A stretch of 5,665 nucleotides of DNA from Candidatus Woesebacteria bacterium RIFCSPHIGHO2_01_FULL_44_10 (GTDB lineage: Bacteria; Patescibacteriota; Microgenomatia; UBA8517). Every line of letters starts with the position of its first letter. Within the stretch, counting starts at the first letter, position 1. Position numbers and translations under genes: made by a program. The notes beneath the pieces were generated by a model. It ran no database searches, had not been told where the DNA came from, and worked only from the letters and a program-made list of their open reading frames with translations. The stretch lies in the NCBI GenBank assembly GCA_001792465.1, contig MGGO01000001.1, forward strand, positions 18,958 through 24,622. Reading direction: 5' to 3'. Shown here in pieces: positions 1-5,077 of the stretch.

Positions 1-1094
1 CCGACAAAGCATAGTATTGTGGGGTGGCCGTCGTCACCGTTTCGTTTCTTCTTTTTTTTGGCCTTGCCGTTTTGTTCCTTAACTTTCATCACGGCCAAAA
101 ACTCAATGATACGCTCTTTTGCTTTCTCGAGAGCAAAATGATCCTGATCCAAGATCTTTACCGCCCGGGCAATCGAGACTTTTGTTTTTGACGATTTGTG
201 CCAAGGAACTTCGATAAGCCAATCCAAATAGTTTCTCAGGTAGCCGCTTTCAGGGTTGTGCGGACTCATCCGGGACAATTTTTTAAGTTCCTTTTTGGCT
301 CTGGCCGCAACTTCTTTGGGCATCCTGGCTTTTTTAATTTTGTCCGTGAGTTCCTCAACTTCGCTTTTATTATCCTCACTGTCGTCTTCCCCCAACTCTT
401 TCTCAATTGTTCTTTTCCTCTCCCGCAGCATATTTTTTCTCATCTGCTCTTCAAAGCGCTTCTGAGTCTTGGTAGTTAAAGTTCGCTCCAGATCAAGAAC
501 GTTAATCTCCTGTGCCATTAAGTCTGAGACTTTCTTCAGTCTTGCCTTGACCGAGAGCTCTTCAAACAAACTCTGTTTTGCCTCGGTTTTGATGTCAAGC
601 AGCGAAGCAACGTTGTCCACCAATTCATTTGGCCCCACAAAGCCGGAGATAAGCTTCATCACTGTGGTTATCTCTACACCCTTGCCTAGGTTAATGGCTT
701 TTTTGAACATCTCGGAAAGACTTCTCGAGATTGCCATTACTTCGTCACCGCTGTACTCTACTTCGGGCAACTCAATCACGTCACCAACCAGAAACGGGTT
801 TTGAGTGGTAATTTTTTGGAGCTTCACTCTTGCTTGGCCTTTGACGACCACGTGGATCTCCGATTCGGTAGACATTTTTTGGGAGATGGTAGCAATAACA
901 CCCACGGTGTATAAGCCATCAGCGGCCGGATCGGTCATCCGAGCGTCCTTCTGGGTGAAAATGGCCACAATTCTGTCGCCTTCAAAAGCCGCGTTGATGG
1001 CAGCGACGGATTTTTTTCTGCCAAAGGAAAGGATTGAATCGGTATGAGGAAAGACAACTGAACCGCGGATGGCAACAATTGGTATTTCTCGCAT
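1..1094 (-). CDS. lon: Lon ATP-dependent protease, N-terminal part (cut by window edge)
   Basis: This is the first 364 residues of Lon, the cytoplasmic AAA+ serine protease that degrades misfolded and regulatory proteins. Residues 1-185 are the LON substrate-binding domain, starting MREIPIVAIRGSVVFPHTDS with a GRKKS motif near 26. Residues 190-275 form the charged coiled coil (KRFEEQMRKNMLRERKR, then EKELGEDD). Family landmarks follow: ARMPKE near 257, MSPHNPES at 276, YLDWLIEVPW at 289-298, and DQDHFALEKAKERIIEFLAV at 316-335. The frame leaves the window at ILCFVG, immediately before the expected Walker A GPPGVGKT, so the ATPase and Ser-Lys protease domains are not visible. A Lys-rich insert lies at 339-357. 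The ATG at 1094 is fixed by alignment to the family N-terminus and by the promoter just upstream. There is no Shine-Dalgarno; the leader is probably only 2-4 nt. The gene follows the PAP2 gene by 27 bp but has its own CIRCE-type promoter. Confidence 0.96.
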   Translation of the reverse strand, partial: MREIPIVAIRGSVVFPHTDSILSFGRKKSVAAINAAFEGDRIVAIFTQKDARMTDPAADGLYTVGVIATISQKMSTESEIHVVVKGQARVKLQKITTQNPFLVGDVIELPEVEYSGDEVMAISRSLSEMFKKAINLGKGVEITTVMKLISGFVGPNELVDNVASLLDIKTEAKQSLFEELSVKARLKKVSDLMAQEINVLDLERTLTTKTQKRFEEQMRKNMLRERKRTIEKELGEDDSEDNKSEVEELTDKIKKARMPKEVAARAKKELKKLSRMSPHNPESGYLRNYLDWLIEVPWHKSSKTKVSIARAVKILDQDHFALEKAKERIIEFLAVMKVKEQNGKAKKKKKRNGDDGHPTILCFV

Positions 1095-1132
1095 TGTCTT
1101 GGCAGTCTAACAAATCGAGTGCTAGGTGTCAA
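1095..1132 (-). promoter_or_regulatory. lon promoter, sigma70-type with extended -10
   Basis: On the minus strand a perfect -35 TTGACA (1132-1127) is followed by a 17 bp spacer and -10 TAGACT (1109-1104; 4 of 6 consensus bases). An extended -10 TG lies at 1112-1111. The start codon begins 10 nt past the -10, so the expected transcription start near 1098-1096 leaves a leader of only about 2-4 nt. The -35 lies inside the last codons of the upstream PAP2 gene. Hexamers and spacing are seen directly; the start site is inferred. Confidence 0.8.
1099..1125. promoter_or_regulatory. CIRCE-like operator (predicted HrcA binding site)
   Basis: The inverted repeat reads TTGGCAGTC (1099-1107), a 9 bp spacer, then GAGTGCTAG (1117-1125) on the plus strand. 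The CIRCE consensus is TTAGCACTC-N9-GAGTGCTAA, so the arms match 7/9 and 8/9 with the exact 9 bp spacing. CIRCE is the operator of HrcA, the heat-shock repressor of groE and dnaK operons in many bacteria. Here it covers the -10 and most of the -35/-10 spacer of the lon promoter, a position that would block RNA polymerase. The right arm includes the TAG stop of the PAP2 gene. HrcA itself is not in the window, so its role is inferred. Confidence 0.78.
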
Positions 1133-1574
1133 TATGTAGCTTCTCGATAATCAGGGCAACTGTCACTCCAAGTATGGCACCAACCACAATATCCGCTGAA
1201 AAATGAACATTGGCAACCACCCTCGCAGCGCCTATTAAAAACGCACCTAAAAGATAAACCGAGCCAATTTTAGGTTTGTGCAGCCAGATACTAACCGCTA
1301 GGGCAAAAGCTACCGCGGCGTGGATTGAGGGAAAGGAGTTGCCGGTCGGATCCCATATGACCAAGGTTTCGTGACCGTTGGTTACAAATGGCCGTAAAGC
1401 CGGAAAAAAACTCTTAAACATCGCTGCTGTTACCCAAGCGACGACGCTAGCCAAAAAAGCGTGGCCGGCAACTTCTTTTTTGATCTTGCCGTCGATAATC
1501 CACAAAAGACCAACTCCGGCAAACATCACCCAAATCATGATACTGGCCAGAAAGGAAATAACTAAGTTAGTCAT
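1122..1574 (-). CDS. PAP2-family membrane phosphatase (probable undecaprenyl-diphosphatase, BcrC/PgpB-like)
   Basis: A 150-residue membrane protein with all three PAP2 signature motifs. Motif 1 is K54-x6-R61-P62 (KSFFPALRP), motif 2 is S80-F-P-S-I-H85, and motif 3 is R118-x5-H124-x3-D128 (an Ala replaces the usual Ser before Arg). H85 and H124 are the expected catalytic pair, H124 forming the phospho-enzyme in characterised homologues. Hydrophobic spans fall near 5-27, 36-53, 84-97, 103-120 and 126-143. Family members hydrolyse undecaprenyl diphosphate, phosphatidylglycerol phosphate or similar lipids on the outer face of the membrane; the exact substrate cannot be read here. At 150 residues it is shorter than typical BcrC (about 190), lacking N-terminal sequence. 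An in-frame TGA at 1580-1578 rules out a longer start. The ATG overlaps the end of the L,D-transpeptidase gene by 8 bp, with AAGGA 9 nt upstream (1588-1584), indicating translational coupling. Confidence 0.9.
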   Translation of the reverse strand: MTNLVISFLASIMIWVMFAGVGLLWIIDGKIKKEVAGHAFLASVVAWVTAAMFKSFFPALRPFVTNGHETLVIWDPTGNSFPSIHAAVAFALAVSIWLHKPKIGSVYLLGAFLIGAARVVANVHFSADIVVGAILGVTVALIIEKLHIDT

Positions 1575-2229
1575 GAATCACAATCCTTGTCCCTTTATTA
1601 TTCTCGTCGGCAAAGACGACACCCTTGCCATCCGGGATGACGGGAGTCGTCCAGCTATATAGTCGCTGGGCAACCGGAGTGGGGAGATTGACACAACCGT
1701 GGCTTCTCGGCGTCCCAAAGCTGTTGTGCCAATACGTGCCGTGCAGGCCGTAACCGCGGTAGCGGGGTATCCCCGAACCCTCAAAATACATGACATACGG
1801 AACGTTGGGCAGGTTGTAATAATACTTGCCTTCCCCGCCCTCCATTTTAGTTGACCGGAGTTTGACCCAAATTCGAAATTCACCCGTTGGTGTCGGCCAC
1901 CAGGGCAGACCCGTAGAAATCGCCGTCTCGAGAAACAACTCATTCCCGTCCCAGGCGCGTAAGCGTTGCTCAGACAAGTCAACTTCAACCCAGCGCCTTT
2001 CAGAGTCAGCCACGCCAAGAACAGCGCTATTATATTCAGCCTCCGCAAGCGTGGGGACGGCTACTTTTTGTCCAAAGAAAGTTCCAATATTTTCACTTTC
2101 AACGCTGCCCGTATAATTCATTGGCGTACAGGCAGCAGCCACAGATGACACTTTCTCCTTAGTTTTGGCCAAAACCAAAAGAGCGATAATAAGCGCAAGT
2201 GGGATAATGGCCCAGAATTTTTGCCTCAT
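1567..2229 (-). CDS. L,D-transpeptidase, YkuD domain, membrane-anchored
   Basis: This 220-residue protein has an N-terminal hydrophobic anchor (about 6-20) after a short basic start, a low-complexity linker to about 75, and a YkuD catalytic domain from about 78 to the C-terminus. The domain opens with WVEVDLSEQRLRAW (80-93), continues through TPTGEFRI (113-120), and carries the signature H163-G ... S176-H177-G178-C179. C179 is the expected nucleophile and H163/H177 complete the active site. YkuD enzymes form 3-3 peptidoglycan cross-links or attach proteins to the wall, outside the membrane. No LysM or other wall-binding domain is present. The ATG is the first possible start: an in-frame TGA lies two codons upstream. 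AGGA (2239-2236) sits 6 nt before it. First gene of a leftward unit with the PAP2 gene; diverges from the lipid kinase gene. Confidence 0.93.
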   Translation of the reverse strand: MRQKFWAIIPLALIIALLVLAKTKEKVSSVAAACTPMNYTGSVESENIGTFFGQKVAVPTLAEAEYNSAVLGVADSERRWVEVDLSEQRLRAWDGNELFLETAISTGLPWWPTPTGEFRIWVKLRSTKMEGGEGKYYYNLPNVPYVMYFEGSGIPRYRGYGLHGTYWHNSFGTPRSHGCVNLPTPVAQRLYSWTTPVIPDGKGVVFADENNKGTRIVIHD

Positions 2230-2243
2230 AATTCATCCTAACA
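2230..2243 (-). promoter_or_regulatory. ykuD-family gene: overlapping extended -10 candidate and ribosome binding site
   Basis: On the minus strand TGTTAGGAT (2243-2235) looks like an extended -10 (TGn plus TAGGAT, 4 of 6 matches). Its 3' end lies 5 nt from the ATG at 2229, so transcription would begin at or next to the start codon. The same bases contain AGGA (2239-2236) 6 nt from the ATG, a good Shine-Dalgarno. The two readings conflict: if the -10 is used, the AGGA is not in the mRNA. No convincing -35 is present in either case. Confidence 0.45.
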
Positions 2244-2251
2244 CAAAATTC

Positions 2252-2267
2252 TGCTACAATGGAACCG
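2252..2267 (+). promoter_or_regulatory. Promoter of the lipid kinase gene, extended -10, implies leaderless mRNA
   Basis: TGCTACAAT (2252-2260) is an extended -10: TGn followed by TACAAT, 5 of 6 matches to TATAAT. Six bases later is the GTG at 2267, the position where transcription would normally start, so the mRNA is probably leaderless. The upstream -35 position holds only a weak TTCATC (2232-2237), as is common for extended -10 promoters. No Shine-Dalgarno precedes the GTG. The element lies in the 37 bp divergent gap shared with the L,D-transpeptidase gene. Confidence 0.6.
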
Positions 2268-2638
2268 TGAGCCAGAAAGGTAGACTAACCAGGAGTTTCA
2301 AATACGCTTTTGCCGGAATTGGTTCAGCCATGAAAAGTGAGCCCAACTTTCGAATCCATTCGGTAATCGCCCTCGTTGTCTTGGTTGCCGCGGCAGTTTT
2401 GGGCTTCAATTACTTGGAGTGGCTAATCTTGTTGTTGGTAATTTATTTTGTTTTAATCCTGGAACTTATCAACACCGTTTTGGAAAAGATTGTGGACTTG
2501 GCAAGCCCGGAGATTAATCCTCAGGCCAAAGCCGCCAAAGACATCTCAGCGGCTGCGGTTTTATTTTCTGCGGTCTTGGCAATAGTTGCCGGCCTGGTCC
2601 TTTTTATCCCAAAAATATGGCCACTAATCCAACCATGA
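2267..2638 (+). CDS. dgkA: DgkA-family membrane lipid kinase (diacylglycerol kinase / undecaprenol kinase)
   Basis: A 123-residue integral membrane kinase. Conserved features are GRLTRSFKYAFAGI (5-18), E25-P-N-F-R-I-H (25-31), the catalytic signature E66-L-I-N69-T-V-L-E73-K-I-V-D77, and KAAKDISAAAVL (88-99). E66 aligns with the E. coli DgkA catalytic Glu69 and E73 with metal-binding Glu76. Hydrophobic segments lie near 33-47, 52-68 and 95-116, matching the three-helix, trimer-forming family. E. coli DgkA recycles diacylglycerol, whereas Gram-positive homologues phosphorylate undecaprenol; nearby uppP and PAP2 genes favour undecaprenol, as an inference. The frame is open further upstream, but family homology begins at the GTG (2267), and a strong extended -10 lies 6 bp before it, so longer starts are rejected. 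The only plus-strand gene; its last 35 bp overlap the end of uppP tail-to-tail. Confidence 0.92.
   Translation: MSQKGRLTRSFKYAFAGIGSAMKSEPNFRIHSVIALVVLVAAAVLGFNYLEWLILLLVIYFVLILELINTVLEKIVDLASPEINPQAKAAKDISAAAVLFSAVLAIVAGLVLFIPKIWPLIQP
2604..2638. other. 35 bp tail-to-tail coding overlap between the lipid kinase gene and uppP
   Basis: The kinase gene ends with TGA at 2636-2638 and uppP ends with TAA at 2606-2604, so the last 11-12 codons of each gene are encoded on opposite strands of the same DNA. Both tails are hydrophobic and consistent with their families. There is no room for an intergenic terminator, so the two mRNAs must be complementary over at least this stretch. Confidence 0.9.
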
Positions 2639-3344
2639 GGCAATAAGCGCCAAAGATCTTGAAGTTTTTGGCTTGCAAAAAACTCAAGGTTAATTTAATC
2701 GACAATAGCCCAAAAACCAGCGCCGCCAAAAATCCTACCGCGTAGAGTGACCAGCCAAAAGAATCCCCTCCGTATTTTGAAAATTGCAACAAGTTAGCCC
2801 CCAAAACGGCCGGTACGGAAAGCAGGAAGCTAAACTCCGCTGCCTTTTGCCTTTCAATCCCTCTTGAAGTTGCGGCAAAAATGGTTGAACCCGATCGGCT
2901 TAGCCCGGGAATGATCGCTATTGCCTGGGCAAAGCCAACCACCAAGGCATCCCAAACTTTTACTTTTTTTCCTTCCCGTTCTTTTACCATATCGGTTATG
3001 AAATTCATAGCCGCCGTTACCAAAAGTGCCACACCAACAACTTTAACACTGCCAAAAAGTCCTTCAACGAAATTGCTAAAAAGATAGCCCACAACCGCCG
3101 CCGGTATCGACCCGACGGCAAGTAAAACCAGATAATTTTTACTCAACCCAAGTAGTGTTTTCCAAAAATAAATTACAATTGCCAAAAGGGTCCCGGCGTG
3201 CAAGATAACGTCAAATAACACTCCGGGTTGATCAAAGCCGGGGAGTAAGTTTTGAGCCAGGACCAAGTGCCCGGAGGAGGAAACCGGCAAAAACTCAGTC
3301 AAGCCCTGAATAATACCTAAAACCAACGCGCTAATTAAAGACAT
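2604..3344 (-). CDS. uppP: Undecaprenyl-diphosphatase UppP (BacA family)
   Basis: This 246-residue multi-spanning membrane protein dephosphorylates undecaprenyl diphosphate to the monophosphate carrier used for peptidoglycan and surface glycans; the family also confers bacitracin tolerance. Motif 1 is Q13-GLTE17-FLPVSSSGH26 and motif 2 is PGLSRSGST (146-154), with R150 matching the essential Arg174 of E. coli. The first acidic position is Gln13 rather than Glu, an accepted variant of the (E/Q)xxxE pattern. Seven or so hydrophobic helices run to the C-terminus. Length is slightly below the E. coli protein (273). The ATG overlaps the end of the sugar dehydrogenase-like gene by 14 bp (ATG inside ...ATATATGTC...), with no strong Shine-Dalgarno, so translation is probably coupled. 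It is the last gene of its operon, and its stop lies inside the convergent lipid kinase gene. Confidence 0.96.
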   Translation of the reverse strand: MSLISALVLGIIQGLTEFLPVSSSGHLVLAQNLLPGFDQPGVLFDVILHAGTLLAIVIYFWKTLLGLSKNYLVLLAVGSIPAAVVGYLFSNFVEGLFGSVKVVGVALLVTAAMNFITDMVKEREGKKVKVWDALVVGFAQAIAIIPGLSRSGSTIFAATSRGIERQKAAEFSFLLSVPAVLGANLLQFSKYGGDSFGWSLYAVGFLAALVFGLLSIKLTLSFLQAKNFKIFGAYCLMVGLVAIFLG

Positions 3345-4458
3345 ATATTAGACCCGCTTTGTCATCTGAAATAAACATCTTGCCCGCTTCATTAAAAATA
3401 ATGTCTACCGGCCGGCCCAGCACTTCACGACCTGATAGCCAACCGGTTATGAAGTTTTCCGCCCGGGTTACGCTGCCGGCAAAAACCGAAAGTTTGATGA
3501 TCTTGTAGCCAACGGGGATCGTTGAATTCCAAGAGCCGTGCAGGGCAACATACAAATCCCCAGAGCGGTCAAAAGCCAAACCCAGAGGGGCAACGTGGGC
3601 ATCAAGGGTCCAAACAGGTGGCGTGGTCGTCGGGCAAAAATCGCTAAACTCTCCGGGTCTGAATTTGGAATCCCTGACCTGGTTACCGTAGCAATATGGC
3701 CAACCGTAGTTTTCGCCCTCCTCAAGAATGTTAATTTCATCCGGAGGCAAGTTATCTCCCAAAAAGTCTCGACCCATATCGGTTCCCCAAATGTTGCCCG
3801 CCCTATCAAAAGTAAAAAAGACGGTATTCCTGAGTCCCGTGGCAAAGGGTTTCAAGTCACTACCATCAAGATTGGCTGTCCAAAGACTAGCCCGAAACTG
3901 GTTTGTTTCCACACAAGTGTCGCAGGATGAACCAATGGAGACAAAAAGCTTATCCCCGGTTATCCTGATTGTTCTGGTGAAGTGTCCTCCTCCTCCGGGA
4001 AGTTCAAAAATAACTTGAGGATTATCAGCCGAAAAATCCCTGGGGTCGTAAACATATTTTGACACTTTGTCTGTCTCAGCCACATAAAGATTGTTCCCGT
4101 CAAAGGCCAATCCGTGAGGTCGGTTCAGACCAGTCAAAACCTCAACGATTTTGTCTGCCTGGCCATCGTTGTTTACATCGGGCAGTGCCAATACTTTTCC
4201 CTGGCTGGTTAGACTAACCAAAAGTGTGCCATTGGTGTCAAACTCCAGCACCCGGGGGGCTTGACCCTTGAGGTCGGCAAAAATACCGATTCTTTTCCCG
4301 TCGGGAATAGTTAAAGGGTAGGCCAAATCAGCCCCCTGCGGCAGAGATTGGCGAATGTCTTTGCTAGGAGGGGTAAGCGACGGTAAATATTTTCTCGCTA
4401 CAAAAATCCCCAATCCTAATGCCACGGCGACGAGGACTAAAATCAAAATGTTTCTCAT
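3331..4458 (-). CDS. PQQ-type sugar dehydrogenase-like beta-propeller (glucose/sorbosone dehydrogenase family), membrane-anchored
   Basis: A 375-residue exported protein. Residues 3-20 are a hydrophobic anchor or uncleaved signal, followed by a Pro/Ser linker and a six-bladed propeller-type domain from about 45. Family landmarks are DVNNDGQADKI (94-104, EF-hand-like acidic loop), GLNRPHGLAFDGNNLYVAE (110-128), GGGGHFTRTIRI (155-166), SIGSSCDTC (174-182), GLRNTVFFTFD (208-218), EINILEEGENYGWPYCYG (241-258), HVAPLGLAFD (288-297) and LGRPVDIIF (347-355). By comparison with soluble glucose dehydrogenase, H159 would be the catalytic base and R210 a PQQ ligand. The true sugar and cofactor are unknown, and many family members are uncharacterised. 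The ATG at 4458 overlaps the SOD stop by 4 bp (ATGA). A 36-residue longer frame exists, but it lies inside sodA and lacks family similarity, whereas the chosen start gives a clean signal anchor. Confidence 0.88.
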   Translation of the reverse strand: MRNILILVLVAVALGLGIFVARKYLPSLTPPSKDIRQSLPQGADLAYPLTIPDGKRIGIFADLKGQAPRVLEFDTNGTLLVSLTSQGKVLALPDVNNDGQADKIVEVLTGLNRPHGLAFDGNNLYVAETDKVSKYVYDPRDFSADNPQVIFELPGGGGHFTRTIRITGDKLFVSIGSSCDTCVETNQFRASLWTANLDGSDLKPFATGLRNTVFFTFDRAGNIWGTDMGRDFLGDNLPPDEINILEEGENYGWPYCYGNQVRDSKFRPGEFSDFCPTTTPPVWTLDAHVAPLGLAFDRSGDLYVALHGSWNSTIPVGYKIIKLSVFAGSVTRAENFITGWLSGREVLGRPVDIIFNEAGKMFISDDKAGLIYVFN

Positions 4459-5066
4459 ACTTTCTTGAAGTTCTCCGCGACCTGTTGCCAGTTGACCACA
4501 TGCCACCAGGCTTCGATATACTCGGCGCGGCGGTTTTGATACTTTAAGTAATACGAGTGTTCCCAAACGTCCAGACCCAAAAGAGGTACCTTGCCGTGCA
4601 TCAAAGGTGAGTTTTGAAATGAGTGGCGCTTGAGAGATAATTTACCATCATCAATTTGCAAAAAGGCCCAGCCTGAGCCAAAAATACCCATGGCTTTCTC
4701 GGTAAATTTTTCTTTAAAGGTTTCAAAACTGCCGAAAGCGGTGCCAATCGCATCTAATAATTTGCCGGTTGGCCCGCCCTGAGCGGAGTCGAAGGGTCTC
4801 ATTGTTACCCAAAATAAACTATGGTTGGCGTGTCCTCCGCCGTGGTTAATTACAGCCTGTTTTTTCCCCTCTTCAACTTTATCTAAATTCGCCAGAAGTT
4901 CTTCAATTGGCATTTGCATTAGTTCGGGCTGTCCCTCCAGCGCTTTATTTAAGTTGTCCACGTAAGCCGCGTGGTGCTTGTCGTGGTGAAGCTTCATTGT
5001 CTCCTCATCAATGTAGGGCTCAAGGGCATTATACGCGTAGGGTAAATCTGGAAGTTTAAAGGCCAT
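4455..5066 (-). CDS. sodA: Superoxide dismutase, Fe/Mn family, Mn-type signature
   Basis: A 203-residue cytoplasmic enzyme without signal peptide that converts superoxide to hydrogen peroxide and oxygen. The four metal ligands are H27 (KLHHDKHHAAYV), H82 (GGGHANHSLFW), D166 and H170 (DVWEHSYYLKY). Gly78 and the late outer-sphere Gln (Q151 in FQNSPL) are the Mn-type pattern; Fe-type enzymes carry Gln at the earlier site. Mn or cambialistic use is therefore most likely. YIEAWWHVVNW (183-193) is the usual C-terminal signature. The surface loop at 91-97 reads PFDSAQG and is encoded by a dispersed palindromic repeat where homologues have a Gly-rich loop. The ATG lies 11 bp after the sortase stop; GGGG is only 1 nt from the ATG, too close for a normal Shine-Dalgarno. 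Its TGA overlaps the start of the next gene. Confidence 0.97.
   Translation of the reverse strand: MAFKLPDLPYAYNALEPYIDEETMKLHHDKHHAAYVDNLNKALEGQPELMQMPIEELLANLDKVEEGKKQAVINHGGGHANHSLFWVTMRPFDSAQGGPTGKLLDAIGTAFGSFETFKEKFTEKAMGIFGSGWAFLQIDDGKLSLKRHSFQNSPLMHGKVPLLGLDVWEHSYYLKYQNRRAEYIEAWWHVVNWQQVAENFKKV
4777..4796. repeat. Short dispersed palindromic repeat inside sodA
   Basis: The plus strand reads CCCTGAGCGGAGTCGAAGGG, an imperfect palindrome with CCCT/AGGG ends and further GA/TC pairing. I recognise this and its CCCTGAGCTTGTCGAAGGG relative as a motif scattered in many copies through diverse bacterial genomes, including CPR, often mistranslated as FDSAQG-type strings. Here it is read in frame as residues 91-97 of SOD. 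Only one copy lies in the window, so its repetitive nature rests on prior knowledge. Confidence 0.65.
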
Positions 5067-5077
5067 ACCCCACTTTA

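Noticed and set aside
469..1047. Plus-strand open frames across lon
   Set aside because: Lon homology on the minus strand is continuous here; the plus-strand products are Ser-rich with no domain or start signal.
2116..2140. Lipoprotein signal (lipobox) around Cys34 of the L,D-transpeptidase
   Set aside because: The residues before the Cys are Ala-Ala-Ala, a poor lipobox, and the Cys is about 14 residues beyond the hydrophobic core. A simple N-terminal anchor fits better.
2165..2266. Longer kinase start from ATG 2165
   Set aside because: The added residues overlap the L,D-transpeptidase gene, do not resemble DgkA N-termini, and the extended -10 at 2252-2260 would lie inside the coding region.
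2578..2605. Hairpin GGCAA-tag-TTGCC followed 10 bp later by TTTTT, as a plus-strand terminator
   Set aside because: The stem is only 5 bp, the T run is not adjacent, and the element lies inside the kinase's last membrane helix, before its stop codon.
3061..3320. Loss of the first catalytic Glu in UppP (Gln13)
   Set aside because: Gln at this position is an accepted variant of the (E/Q)xxxE motif; E17, H26 and R150 are intact, so there is no reason to call the enzyme inactive.
4459..4566. N-terminal extension of the dehydrogenase-like protein by 36 residues from an ATG at 4566
   Set aside because: It lies wholly inside sodA in another frame, has no family similarity, and would bury the hydrophobic signal segment. 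The ATG at 4458 gives a standard ATGA junction.
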